Part shown: piece after piece, positions 32,569 through 44,618 of the stretch | How the letters are laid out: each line of letters begins with the position of its first letter | Numbering within the stretch: the stretch's first letter is position 1 | Assembly (NCBI GenBank): GCA_033675265.1 | Contig: JAUJYZ010000434.1 | Span: 186,001-250,000, forward strand | Direction of reading: 5' to 3' | Origin: Actinostola sp. cb2023 | Lineage: Eukaryota; Cnidaria; Anthozoa; Actiniaria; Actinostolidae | DNA: 64,000 nucleotides | Notes under the pieces: generated by a model | Seen by the model: only the letters and a program-made list of their open reading frames with translations | What the model was told of the DNA's origin: nothing | Database searches by the model: none | Position numbers and translations under genes: made by a program

Positions 32569-35353
32569 AGTCAGTTAAATGGAGCGACAACAAGCACAAC
32601 TGAAAGCAACAAACCGGCTGCCAGGAGTACTCCTAAAGATGCATTGGTTATGTCGGCGATCTTGAGAGAAATGGGTATTAGTGATTATGAACCTCGGGTG
32701 GTCAATCAAATGCTGGAGTTCACGTATCGTAAGTATAAAGTCACTCGAGTGTTGCCTGTACTGTTGTGTCTGGGTTTGAAAAGCAAACGAAGATGATGTA
32801 GAGTTTATTCTTTCTATTACTTACCTTCATTAGGTTATATGACAACAGTTTTGGATGATGCTAAAGTTTATTCATCGCACGCCGGCAAAAAAGAAATAGA
32901 CGCTGATGATGTTCAACTTGCCATTCAATCACGCCTAGACCATTCCTACACTAGTCCTCCCCCCAGAGATGTAAGTATGATACTAATAAATCACGCCTAG
33001 ACCATTCCTACACTAGTCCTCCCCCCAGAGATGTAAGTATGATACTAATAAATCATGCCTAGACCATTCCTACACTAGTCCTCCCCCCAGAGATGTAAGT
33101 ATGATACTAATAAATCACGCCTAGACCATTCCTACACTAGTCCTCCCCCCAGAGATGTAAGTATGATAACTAATAAATCACGCCTAGACCATTCCTACAC
33201 TAGTCCTCCCCCCAGAGATGTAAGTATGATACTAATAAATCACGCCTAGACCATTCCTACACTAGTCCTCCCCCAAGAGATGTAAGTATGATACTAATAA
33301 ATCACGCCTAGACCATTCCTACACTAGTCCTCCCCCCAGAGATGTAAGTATGATAACTAATAAATCACGCCTAGACCATTCCTACACTAGTCCTCCCCCC
33401 AGAGATGTAAGTATGACACTAATAAATCATGCCTAGACCATTCCTACACTAGTCCTCCCCCCAGAGATGTAAGTATGACACTAATAAATCACGCCTAGAC
33501 CATTCCTACACTAGTCCTCCCCCCAGAGATGTAAGTATGACACTAATAAATCACGCCTAGACCATTCCTACACTAGTCCTCCCCCCAGAGATGTAAGTAT
33601 GATAACTAATAAATCACGCCTAGACCATTCCTACACTAGTCCTCCCCCCAGAGATGTAAGTATGACACTAATAAATCATGCCTAGACCATTCCTACACTA
33701 GTCCTCCCCCAGAGATGTAAGTATGACACTAATAAATCACGCCTAGACCATTCCTACACTAGTCCTCCCCCCAGAGATGTAAGTATGACACTAATAAATC
33801 ACGCCTAGACCATTCCTACACTAGTCCTCCCCCCAGAGATGTAAGTATGATACTAATAAATCACGCCTAGACCATTCCTACACTAGTCCTCCCCCCAGAG
33901 ATGTAAGTATGATACTAATAAATCATGCCTAGACCATTCCTACACTAGTCCTCCCCCCAGAGATGTAAGTATGATACTAATAAATCATGCCTAGACCATT
34001 CCTACACTAGTCCTCCCCCCAGAGATGTAAGTATGATACTAATAAATGTATGGTGAACTTGAAGACTAAATTGACTTTCATTTAACAGTTTCTTATAGAA
34101 ATTGCAAGACAGAAAAACAGGATTCCTTTGCCTCAAATTCAACCCAAAAGTGGTTTAAGGCTTCCGCCTGATAGGTATTGTCTGACAGGAAAGAATTATA
34201 AAGTCAGAGCTCAAAAGAAGGTTGGTACTTAAATACAAAATACAGTGTTGCATTTTTTGATGGATATTGACAAGTGTTTTCTGTGATTTCCAGCCAACTG
34301 TCCGTCCTTCTCCTATTGGTCGAACAAGCTCAGTGTCATCGTCTGTGGGTGGTACTATTAAACCAGTCACTGTAGCGCACATTGTTAGACCTCCTACTAC
34401 ATCTGTTTCTATAGTAACCCCTGCATCAACCCCTACACCTCAGTCACTCGTAACAAGTGTTAACAAGACAATCTTATCAAACCAAGTTACTCAAGTTAAA
34501 CCTGTCCTGCTAACAACCGCTGCAGGCCCTCCAACATCTACACCAACTCTTCAGGTAAACCTTATCAATAGACATCTTTTCATATCTGTATCGTGAGCAT
34601 TGCTTCCAAAACATGTCACTTTCACTCATTTTGTCGCTACGACACAGGAATTCAAAGCAGTTTGAATTTATGAGACCTGTCGTGGGGACAAAATTCTGTC
34701 GTGGCGACAATGATTTTACAAAAAACCTGCATGTCACATGAAGAGGTTGCTGCGACCTGTCCCCGTGTTGTGTCGCTGCGACCTGTCTCCTTAGTAGTGT
34801 GTCCTAGTTGACCATGGGGATTGTTCTTAGCAAAGTACATGTCATTATAGTCATTAACCTGCCATATATTGGCAGAATAGTTGGTAACCAGTTCCAAATC
34901 CCCTGGGTAGGGGTCACAGGGGAGGGGAGGGTCTGAAAAAATATATTTGTACCACACAATCAGTACATGTACTTCAAGTTTTGACAATAATCAATCCCCT
35001 AGTACTCTCTGAAATACCAGTGGAATAAGCTGATGATAGGCATATAACATTTAATTGCAACTCATTAGAATGTATTTTGTGATTGTTTTTGTAAATTGCT
35101 GTGAAATCCAAGTCTAATGTGATTGTTTATTTAGGTGAGAAAAGTTCAAACTGTTGTTAAAGGTTCGCCTGTTGATACTAAACCAGCCATAACAACTGGT
35201 AAGACACAACCTACCAAACAAGTTGGCAACCCAGCATCAATCGTTACTGTGTCTGCTTTGCCAAGCATGGATGAGACAGTTGCCAGTGCGCAGAAACCTT
35301 TGATCGCACCACAAAAGAGGAAACACGATGATGATGATGACTATGATGTTTAA
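32560..35353 (+). CDS. TAF9: TFIID/SAGA subunit TAF9 (histone-fold), five exons
   Basis: TAF9 pairs with TAF6 through a histone fold in TFIID and SAGA-type complexes. Exons: 32560-32728, 32834-32970, 34089-34220, 34294-34554, 35135-35353; 305 residues, all phases fit. Histone fold: [54 protein letters not shown]; then the conserved block [20 protein letters not shown] and [17 protein letters not shown]. The low-complexity Thr/Pro/Val linker and an acidic tail ([12 protein letters not shown]) match the family ending. An upstream in-frame ATG at 32545 would add MLVFK; the ATG at 32560 fits the Kozak context and homologues better. The donor of exon 2 is multiplied in the array 32930-34045. Confidence 0.96.
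32930..34045. repeat. 62-bp minisatellite made from the end of TAF9 exon 2 and its splice donor, about 18 copies
   Basis: Each unit carries the exon end (CTACACTAGTCCTCCCCCCA then GAGAT), the donor GTAAGTATGA and then TACTAATAAATCACG. Thus each unit holds a consensus 5' splice site, a TACTAAT branch-point-like motif and a pyrimidine-rich CCTCCCCCCAG acceptor-like end. Copies are nearly identical, which suggests recent expansion. Confidence 0.95.
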
Positions 35354-36005
35354 ATGATGACAAATCAGAGCTGATTTATGAGGACCAGATTGGAAAAAAG
35401 CATAGCTTTATCTGTTACATCCTCATTAAATAGTTATTATTATTATTATACAAAATAGTTACTCATCGTCACCCCACCACACCCACTGCTTTGTCTACGA
35501 ATATAGATTTCTGTGCCTCTGTATATTTATTTTATCTGGTATAGTGCAATTTAGAAAAGCGTGAAATAGTACTAACTTTAAATAGTACTAAATAGTGATA
35601 TCTCTATTGTTTTCTATTGTTTCATTAGTGCTATTTAGTACTAATTAGTTATTTAGTTTTCAAGCTTTTCTAACTTGCACTCTAACTAGATAGCCAATGT
35701 TAAATAGATGTAGCCTTCTTATTTGTACATGAAATAATGCTGTAAATAACATATTTGTAGACGAGAATGCAACTGTGTCCAGTTTATTGAAATACTAATA
35801 CATGTAGGTACCGCCAGTACATCAAATAAGGATCATGTATCACATTGGAACTCCCCTACAGGACAGCTGTTCAGAGAATTCATATCAATGTGAACAAAAA
35901 AGAACTGGCGACAAACGAGATGTTTGTTCGGCCATTTTGCCAAACCATCCATTTTTGGGAACATCTTAAAATATTTCATTATTTTATTTCTTGGGAACAA
36001 GCGAC
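35354..36005. other. intergenic, TAF9 3' flank
   Basis: Likely 3' UTR of TAF9, with an ATTAAA at about 35425 followed by an ATT run. Otherwise nothing recognised; the small frame at 35845-36039 shows no family signal. Confidence 0.4.
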
Positions 36006-36330
36006 TAGATGGAGCAATGGTCTAATAGGGTTTATCTGAAGTTATGGCTTAGGGGCCGGATATCCCCTCCCTCACTGGCCTTTTGGTTAGGACCTAGTTT
36101 TATGTAGCATCGGGATAGCGCGGGGGGCCGAAATCTTCACCCTTTACGTAAGTCGATTTGATGTCTCAGCTTCTTAGAATGTCTCGGGAGAATCGTCCCA
36201 TTATTTCTTTTTCTTATTTCGAGTTTTCTTTTTCGTGTTTCCTTTGATATGGGAGGGGTGGGACCGTGACCAAAATCAAGGAGCCAATAATATATCTATG
36301 CAAAGACTTCGAAAATTGGAAACAAAATTT
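36006..36330. repeat. dispersed repeat, copy 1 (copy 2 at 36748-37015)
   Basis: ATGGAGCAATGGTCTAATAG, TTATGGCTTAGGGGCCGGAT, CCTTTTGGTTAGGACCTAGT and AAATCTTCACCCTTTACGTA occur in the same order in both copies, followed by GGACCGTGACCAAAA and AAGGAGCCAATAAT. The copies are direct repeats about 740 bp apart. Confidence 0.8.
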
Positions 36331-36747
36331 GCAATCTGGTCGGCCATTAGGATTTTAAAACGATAGCTTGACCGTAAGCTAAGTTCTGATTTTTATCTAG
36401 GATCATTCAACCTAGTATACGAGAATAAAACCACAGTTCTGTCTTTTCGGAAGCCGCGATTTAAGATCGCCGCTAGACTCAAAGCCAGAGCCGGAATAAA
36501 ACACAGCACAAGCAACGAGAAAGAAAGAAGGTTAAAATTGATAAAGATCTACATTTTGTAAGCGTTCATCCACTTCAGTTCTCTGTAATAAATGCACCTA
36601 TGTATTGATTTTAACACTGTCCCCGCGGGCTGTTAATCACGGTGACGTGACGTCCCTAAGGACTATTACACTACGTATTAGCATATCAATGAAGCTTCGC
36701 CGAATAGACTACAAAAATCACACCTTAATATAATATGAGTGACTAAG

Positions 36748-37015
36748 ATGGAGCAATGGTCTAATAAGGGTTTATCTGAAGTTATGGCTTAGGGGCCGGA
36801 TGTACCCTCCCTCACTGACCTTTTGGTTAGGACCTAGTTTTATGTAGCACCGGGATAGCGCGGGCGGGGCCGAAATCTTCACCCTTTACGTAAGCCGATT
36901 CGATGTCTCGGCTTCTTAGAATGATTTTTTTTATTTCGAATTTTCTTTTTCGTCTTTCCTTTGATACGGGAGGGGCGGGACCGTGACCAAAACCAAGGAG
37001 CCAATAATTAAGGTC
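36748..37015. repeat. dispersed repeat, copy 2
   Basis: Direct copy of 36006-36330 with a short deletion after CTTCTTAGAATG. It is followed by a poly-C tract at 37086-37101. Confidence 0.8.
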
Positions 37016-37164
37016 TGGAATTCGAGTCTCACAGGAGTCGATCATTTTTCCAGTATTTTTTTTGCGCATTTTCTCTTGTTTTCCACCCCCCCCCCCCCCC
37101 CATTTAGTTTGATTGTTTTCATCTTGTTGCATATTGTGTTTACAGCAAAGGTATTAATCAATAT

Positions 37165-37545
37165 ATAATGTAAGCTAATGTATGACAGTATGATGTATAA
37201 TGTATGCTAATGTGACAGTATAATGTACGCTAATATATGACAGTATGATGTATAATGTAAGCTAATGTATGACAGTATGTTAGCTAATGTATGACAGTAT
37301 GTATGTATGCTAATGTATGACAGTATGATGTATGCTAATATATGACAGTATGATGTATAATGTAAGCTAATGTATGACGTATGTAAGCTAATGTATGACA
37401 GTATGTATGCTAATGTGACAGTATGATGTATAATGTATGCTAATGTGACAGTATAATGTGTGCTAATGTATGACAGTATGATGTATAATGTAAGCTAATG
37501 TATGACAGTATGATGTATAATGTAAGCTAATGTATGACAGTATGA
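37165..37545. repeat. minisatellite (TAATGTATGACAGTATGATG units)
   Basis: About 12 variable units combining GCTAATGTATGACAGTATG and ATGTATAATGTA. Confidence 0.85.
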
Positions 37546-37719
37546 ATGAATTACCTTTATTTAATGAGGGTGACATTTATCAAAACTGTCACCTTCCTAG
37601 CCATAATATAACTACAGGGAGATGGTGATAACCAATGGAATTTTGCTTTCTTCAAGATATATGTCTTTTTAAACTACCTTGTGATGTCCAATATTTAGTC
37701 TTTTCAGGGCCGTACACAG

Positions 37720-37882
37720 CACAGGGGCAGGGGGGGGGGGGGGGGGGGGTCAGTTGCTCCCCCTCCCCCCTAGCAGGGCAAAAAAGATACCAAAAAGTAC
37801 TGAGAACTGTACTATTTTTATTACTTTTTTGCTGTTATAAACGTACTGCCCCCCTTGAATTTTGGGTTATGTACGGCCCTGC
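37720..37882. repeat. poly-G tract plus dispersed repeat copy
   Basis: A G run at about 37731-37750 is followed by a copy of the repeat at 29903-30020 (GATACCAAAAAGTACTGAGA to GGGTTATGTACGGCCCTG). Confidence 0.7.
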
Positions 37883-38100
37883 TTTTCTATTTCTACAATG
37901 CCTGTAAATCATCAATCAAATATTGGGTTGTTTCTGTTCTTCAAAAGTGTATTTCAGCACAATGTTAATTATGATTTGTTTGCTATAGAACTTTGTACAT
38001 ATAATCATTGCACATGTGTATGCTGTAATGTGTGTAGTATAAGTCTGCATACATGTGTTGCTAGATACAGGAACCACACCCAGTCAACAGCTACAACATA

Positions 38101-40640
38101 CTAATAGTGATACTTTTCAACTCTATCCAACTGCCGTGCAGTTATCCTCTTGGAGTTCTGTGCAGCCACAGCTCGCAACTTTTCCAGGGTGGGAATACTT
38201 GCAGATACGTTGGCTTTGCTTTTAGCATCTTCAATCAGTAACTGTTTCTTGATTGCAGCTATTGACTCCTTATGGTCACCTTGCTCTTCTGCTGCTGCCT
38301 TGTCTCTCGCCTCTTCTATTTTCTGTCCAATGTAGTCTTTCACAACTGGAGAAATCTGAGCCAGTGCAAGATACCCTGTGATCTGAGAGAGCCGCATGAC
38401 ATTGACACATTCATCAGATTCCTGCATGTGTGCTAGAGACTCGGCAAACAAGCGTCGCCTCAGCCGTTCAGATGCCAATGGACAAACGTTGTCTATAGCC
38501 TCAGTGAATTCTATATCAGTCATTAAACCTGGTCGGTTACCAGGCTGTTGAAGTAGTTTCACCTCTGCATCTTGAAAGCTGGGCTCTCGGTACTTCAAGA
38601 TGATGTACAGTAGGTACTCTGATACTAACTGCTTGGAGATTTTGTTCTCGCTGAATGACGTGTAGCCCATTGTAAATTGTTCAAGATCTTCCTCGTGCAT
38701 GAATGGGTAGACAATCTGTGCGAAAGGTCTCACGTCACCTACAGTCTCCCATGTGACCAGGTCAATAAAATCATTCATGAGAAGAACATATCGTATGACA
38801 ACAGGGTCAAGGTTGCCACATACTGCTTGGGCAAACAGCTGAATGGTTTGGTTTTCCTGGGCGTAATTCACCACTCCTGAAAGGAAGTCATGTGCTGCAA
38901 GGTTAGCAACATCTGAAATGATATATCTGTCTTGGAAAAATGTGTGTAAAGTATCAAGCACAGACACTATTTGTTCATCTTCCATGGCATAGTCATCTTG
39001 CCAAAGTAACATAGCATAAAACTGACATATGACTGACAGGACCCTGTCTTTGGCCAGAGGTCTTGGAATTCGACGTGTTACAGATGATCGAGCAGCTAGG
39101 TCATCCCACAGCCTCTTGTACGACGTAGTAAGGTGTTGTTGCATTTTCACAACGTATTCATCTCCATATGAAGGTGTGACTGTACCACCTGACACTGCTC
39201 TTGATATGTCTGGACTTTCTGGAACAGACACTTGTTCTTTCTCCTTGAGAATATGGACTACAGGTCTTGTAACTTTGATGTGCGTACAGTTATGAGGCAA
39301 GGAGACAAGCTTTTCCTCTATTACCTTGTGTGGACACAATAGTGTAGTCTCACCACAGCTTGGGCAAAACTTAGCATCTTTGAATTCATGGAAATTTTTC
39401 CCATGATTGCAAGAGTAATACAACATTGCAGCATATTTGCTCATTACTCGTTCGTGAGGAATGAAGGGATCGGCATGACCAGGGGTACCCATAATCTTAA
39501 CAAAATCTACTTCTTCATCATCAGTGGTAATTTTAGGTGGAAATGCTCGGGTAGTGGCTTGCTTCCTTGCAGCTGCACCCATGGGGGAATCTTCTGGCTC
39601 AACCTTCTCCTCTTCCAAGGACTTCAGTTTGTCTTCAAGGGTAGATTTTTGAATGTCTATTAATTGTAATTCATTTTCAATATCATTAATGCTTTTCTGG
39701 AACCTTTTCTCTATTTCTTCTTGTTTCCTTAGGAAGGTCTGCATAATTCTACTTTCATCATCCCATTTTGTAGTCTGGACTTCAGAGATGTTAACCTCAC
39801 TGGGAACTGATTGATTTTCTTCAATAAATAGATCAAATTCCTCAATGATGACATTTTGCATTGTCAGTAGTTGCTCTTCAAGTAATTTTGCAGTCGCAAT
39901 CTCTTGAATTACCTGTGACGTTTTAGTCAAGGGGACTTGTTTGTGAGGTCTTTTTGCAAAGACTGTGGTGTCGTTGAAAGCTTCTTCCAAATCATCATAG
40001 CCTTCTTTGTACTTACGAAACAGTTTCACCATTTCTTCGCTCTTACTTAGTTGCTCTCTCAGGTTTGAAAGCCGCTTCTCGTATCTCTCTTTAGTTGCAT
40101 CGTGGGATCTCTTCTCTTGATCCAAATTTGCATTCAACTTCATTTTTTCAAGATTACAGTTTTCTAACTCCATTGTCAAATCAAACCTTGGTCCTCAAGG
40201 GATTTGACCTTTTGCTTGAGTTCCTCGATATTTGAGTTACATTCCCTTAAATGCTTCTCTTTAATGGTTATATCCTCATTCAGTCGTGATATTTCGTCTT
40301 GAAGATTGTCTGCTGTTTTATCTCTTTGTTCATATAATCTATTTACAAGTGCAAAGAATGGGACCCTCTGTACAATGGGTGTCTTGTTTACGTTCTTCTT
40401 TGGCGGTAGTGTCGTGTAGTCTGAGCTGTACACTGCTGAGTAAAGCTCCTCTCTTAGCATACTTATTATCTTACGATAAACGCCTAGGTATGGCACTACC
40501 TCGTCCAAAACACTGAAGCAAACGGCCATTCTCTGTTCACAAGGCTGATCTTTCAATGTGTTTGATGCGTCCTCTAGCAACATGACTTCGTATTTAGTTG
40601 CTGGAGATTTCGAAGAGAGCACTCTACGATCTGGATTCAT
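38101..40640 (-). CDS. intronless coiled-coil protein with TSNAXIP1-like N-terminus, interrupted by one frameshift
   Basis: About 845 residues in a single exon. The ATG is at 40640-40638 and the stop at 38103-38101. The N-terminal region (YEVMLLEDASNTLKD, then VLDEVVPYLGVYRKIISMLR) resembles the N-terminal domain of translin-associated factor X-interacting protein 1, a testis/cilium-related family. A long coiled coil follows, then a Cys/His-rich patch (YYSCNHGKNF, KFCPSCGETTLLCPHK) that could bind zinc, and a helical C-terminal half. The first 154 codons end at a stop at 40178-40176 and the coiled coil continues in another frame from about 40190 (first Met at 40173): a net one-base shift inside 40176-40197, either a sequence error or a broken gene. 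The long intact downstream frame favours an error or a very recent lesion. Retrocopy origin would explain the lack of introns. Family assignment is tentative. Confidence 0.75.
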
Positions 40641-41095
40641 TGTGAATAAATACCTCAAACTCTAAATAACCAAAACTTTCATGAAGAAAAACAGCAGTTT
40701 CTTGCTCTTTTGGCTGCCATGTTTGATTTAGTCGTTGTCAAGTGCGTTGCTAAGGGTTTTTAGTAGAGTAAGGACTGGTACTAGTATCACCGCTGACTGC
40801 GTAAATCTGTGCGCGGGGGCGCAGTCTCCCTCTTTCGTTCGTTGAACCCCTTCTGCCATCAGAAAGGTATATGGTGTCTAAAATCTTATTCCATCCTCCG
40901 CTGTCTGGAGTTGATATTCAACGCCATTATACCATCATTAAAATCAGTTTCATTTCTACGTATTCACATTATTATTAGTGTAATTTCTTCTGTTATAAGT
41001 TCTTTTTTTCTTGGATAAAGTTATCCAAGATGGCGACCAAGTCAGGATTCTAAAATGATGTTGTGATTTGTAGGTTAAAAGGAAGACACGACATC

Positions 41096-43072
41096 ATGTC
41101 ACAGCCTGTTCGGTACGTAGTTATTTTTTATAAGACGTTGTTTGTTGTCTTCAGCAAAATGTTAATCATAAGCTTTTATTTTAGACTTTACACCAAAGGT
41201 ATTGTCCTTGGATATAAAAGGGGCCAAAGGAATCAGCACCCCTCAATTTCGCTCATCAGGATTCAAGGTGTAGACAGTAAATTAGACACAGAATTCTACA
41301 TGGGGAAAAGGATTGCATACGTCTACCGTGCTAAGACTAAAACGGTCACCAAGGGTGACAAGAAAGCCACCAAACTTCGAGTAATCTGGGGCAAGGTGAT
41401 CAGGTCCCATGGAAACAGTGGAGTAATTAAAGCCAAATTCAGACATAATCTGCCTCCAAAATCTATGGGTGCAACTGTCCGAGTTGTAAGTATCAAACAA
41501 GTATTGTTAGAAGTATTGTAAACTATGTCGAGAATTTTGGTTTATCAAGGAAGTCAAAATAAGCAGCCAACTACACTTAGCCAGTTAATTACATGTAGCT
41601 TAATCAACACAATAGGGACCTTACGCACTAGAAAATTCTAGGACGGGAACGCGACGGCAATCTACGACAGCACTTCACCTGTTTTCACGCCGTAGATTGC
41701 CGTCACGGACGTCAACGTTCGTTTTCAGCCATTATTCGTCAGTGCATGCGCTGTCGTCCTCACGTTCCCGTCCTAGAATTTTTCTCGTGCATAAGGTCCA
41801 TAATACTAGCAAGTCTACTCACCCTGTAGACTAGTCATGTCGCAGTAGGAAGAAGGAAGGTCATACTCGGGGATCATGTGAGGAGAAATTGAGTTCTAGT
41901 CTAGTTTTATGTGCTAGATTTCACATGTCTTGACAAAACACATTTCCAGGAACAGTGTTCCTGACTGCAAGGAATGAGAATCTATCCTTGAGGTTCTCGG
42001 TAAGCTATAAAACTTCAAATGTTAAACAGGCAGGTGATAAGCAGAAATTTCAGGAAGTGTTTGTTCCTGTAGAAATGATAATAGTTTACAACAAGCAGTC
42101 ACTTCTTGATAGACATTGGATTCCACAGGTTGCCAGCTTCTGTTGGGAACCCTGTGTCCCCTAGTTCTCCCAGGGTACAATGTTCTGAGCTGTGATGAAA
42201 CTGTTAGCAAAACATAATTCTAGAATGCTTTATAGCATTGATGCTGTTTATCTACACTTGAACTGAGCTCAGAAGTATGTACATTTACTTGTCCCTTATG
42301 TGACTGTGTTCTCACAGGGGGAAGTAACGACAATCATATAAGTTATTATATTTAATTATAAGTTATTATACTTGGCTATACATGGGTTTATACCAGTTGG
42401 TACTTGTATTCGCTGATCCATTTTGTAGGATAAATAAAGATTATTATTATTATTATAAGATATTGGGTACTAGCATAATGGTTTGAGATAACGGCACAAT
42501 ACTCCAATTTCGCGTTGTTTAGAGATGGCCGCTGTCCTTGACAAAAGACGCATTTGTACAGGCTTAGCCTCGATTCAGAAAACAGTCCATGCAATTCAAA
42601 AATGTTTCTATTGTTTTATGTCTTTTTTTTCGTGTTCTTGTTGATATTTGTGAATAATTTACACTAACTCGAGGCTAACCCTGTACAAATGCGTCTGATG
42701 TCAATAAGTACAGCGGTTTTACAGCGGGATCTGTGAACACGAAAAGTCATGTCAGAAGAATATCTGATTGATTTGGCATCGGCTTGAACCTTCCTTGACC
42801 AAACACCAATACTGCTGTAATTTAGCAGGTGCAAAATCAAAACTTTGACACAAGACATCATGGACACTGTCAGGGTCTTGAATGACCAAGTAAACAAACA
42901 ATGCTACCCATCATCCATTTTGGTCATGAGTGTTTTTACTGACAATGTTTTAGAAACTGTGGTATCCATGTTTGCTAGAGATAAAAGGGAATTGGAGATA
43001 ACTGAGGTTGTTGTAACAAACTAGTAACATGTTTTGTTTGTCTTTCAGATGTTGTATCCCTCAAGAGTCTAA
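41096..43072 (+). CDS. RPL35A: 60S ribosomal protein L35a (eL33), three coding exons
   Basis: Large-subunit ribosomal protein. Coding exons: 41096-41112, 41185-41485, 43049-43072; 113 residues against 110 in human. After the short N-terminus MSQPVR the protein shows GIVLGYKRGQRNQ, DTEFYMGKRIAYVYRAK, LRVIWGKVIRSHGNSG, KAKFRHNLPPKSMG and the family end VMLYPSRV. An acceptor-like TTGTAG at 41068-41073 suggests a noncoding first exon upstream; the pyrimidine-rich CTTTTTTTCTTGG near 41001 could hold a TOP-type start, and GATGGCGACC at 41031 is YY1-like. An AATAAA signal lies at 43099. Intron 2 carries a box C/D snoRNA candidate and two MITE-like insertions. Confidence 0.95.
41615..41800. repeat. 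MITE-like element in RPL35A intron 2
   Basis: Ends GGGACCTTACGCACTAG and TCGTGCATAAGGTCC with arms continuing through AAATTCTAGGACGGGAACG; inner inverted pair GGCAATCTACG/CGTAGATTGCC. Confidence 0.8.
42183..42274 (+). ncRNA. box C/D snoRNA candidate in RPL35A intron 2
   Basis: Box C GTGATGA (42192-42198) and box D CTGA (42263-42266) are closed by a perfect 8-bp terminal stem: TTCTGAGC at 42183-42190 with GCTCAGAA at 42267-42274. A C'-like TTGATGC lies in the middle. The 92-nt length and the location in a ribosomal protein intron on the sense strand fit intron-encoded methylation guides. The guide upstream of box D reads TTTATCTACACTTGAA; I could not assign an rRNA target. Confidence 0.7.
42529..42716. 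repeat. MITE with CCGCTGT ends, best copy of its family
   Basis: CCGCTGTCCTTGACAAAAGA, CGCATTTGTACAGGCTTAGC and the complementary right end (GAGGCTAACCCTGTACAAAT to TACAGCGG). Relatives at 28822-28950 and, split, at about 54170-54240 and 54580-54655. Confidence 0.8.
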
Positions 43073-43164
43073 GGGGCAATGCTGCCTTGAAATTGTATAA
43101 TAAAAAAATACAACAAAATATCTTAGTGTGTTTTGTGCTTGAAATCATATTTATTTAATAATAA

Positions 43165-43480
43165 TATTTTAAAAAGGAAACCTTTCTCTCCCTCCTCTCC
43201 TTTCTTCCCCTCCTCTCTTTTCCTCCACTCCCCTCCTTTCTTCCCTCCATTTCTTTCTTCCACTCCCCTCCTTTCCCCTTACTTTCTTCCATCCATTCCT
43301 TTCTTCCACTCCCCTCCTTTCCCCTTACTTTCTTCCATCCATTCCTTTCTTCCACTCCCTTTCCACCTCCTTTTTCCCTCCATTCCTTTCTTCCACTCCC
43401 CTCCTTTCTTCCCTCCATTTCTTTCTTCCACTCCCCTCCTTTCCCCTTACTTTCTTCCCTCCATTCCTTTCTTCCACTCA
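43165..43480. repeat. CT-rich minisatellite downstream of RPL35A
   Basis: Units CATTCCTTTCTTCCACTCCC and CTCCTTTCCCCTTACTTTCT in alternation. Frames on both strands are repeat translations. Confidence 0.9.
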
Positions 43481-43763
43481 CATTTCTCCTATAGAATGTT
43501 GCTTAATTTCACACCGTGTGACGATTCCCTAGAGTATAGCATCTTGTTTCTTGTTAACACATGAACAAATGCATTGATGTGGAAATACTTTGAACAAACA
43601 ATGTTAATCTCACGAGGTATGAAATGTGGCAAGTGGAAAAGGTTTAAATATGACCTTTGTTCTAAGCAGCATCCTCGGGAACCCAGGAGTATTAAGTAAT
43701 ATATACAATATGAGTGACTGATCTGTATGGGATTTACAAACTTTAGCTGCAGGCAGGCACAAC

Positions 43764-43988
43764 ATGCTATCTGAAGGCAGAATGTATCAAAAGACAGCTT
43801 CGAGCAAACTGGAATATGCTCTATCTAATCCTGCAGAGCTACACAACTCCAAAACAAAATTCCTGCAGAGAAACACAGATAATAGGTGGCACACGTCCCT
43901 AAAACACATTTACCACCCTCCCCCCAAGGTTTCTAATGGTCCACCACTTAGGTTGCGTGACATAACATTACGTACTGTCAACACCTGA
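43764..43988 (+). CDS. unassigned open frame, possible terminal exon
   Basis: Seventy-four codons with ordinary amino-acid composition (KFLQRNTDNRWHTSLKHIYH, then HPPPKVSNGPPLRLRDITLR). A CTGCAG acceptor-like site lies just before, at about 43750-43755. No partner exon was found between RPL35A and the SLC16-like gene, and I do not recognise the family. It could be a small gene, a lone exon copy or chance. Confidence 0.2.
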   Translation: MLSEGRMYQKTASSKLEYALSNPAELHNSKTKFLQRNTDNRWHTSLKHIYHPPPKVSNGPPLRLRDITLRTVNT

Positions 43989-44618
43989 AAACCGCTGACC
44001 CCAAGCAATACTAAATCACGGTCCATTTCATTTTCTATTTATACGAAACATGGGTTGTTCTAGTCTCGGAGACTAGGATTGTTCATCTGGTCTCAAGAAC
44101 TGACCGTGTGTTGTGCCCAGTTACTACTCGGTAGGTTTGATGTGTTTGTCACGGCTTTTATTCAATGTGCAGTGCCATATTTATATTAAGTAGTTTATAA
44201 ATACAGATAAACTGATTAGACACCACTCGTTGCTCGAGTTACGATGTCCCGTCGAGAGTTCAAATATTGTGCGTGAGTAATTGAAGAGCTCGCTGAGGTG
44301 ACTAAAATATTAAAGAGAAAATTTCATGTAGCGCGTTATATTGCTGGTTTGCAAGCAATCCCTAGAGATATTTTAAAAGTACAAAGACGCAGCGGCCATG
44401 TTGGTGATACAAACAAGAGAATCTATTAAATGAATGAATGAATGAATAAACCTTTATTTAAACAGGGTTGTCCCTTCAGTGTATATAAGTTAATACACTG
44501 TTATCAATAGGAGCCCTAATCAATAGTTATAAATAACAATAATAATAATGTATAATAATGAAATGAAGAATGGAGTTGTTATCGGACACCATGACGTCAC
44601 ATGCAAAGCAGCGGGTTT

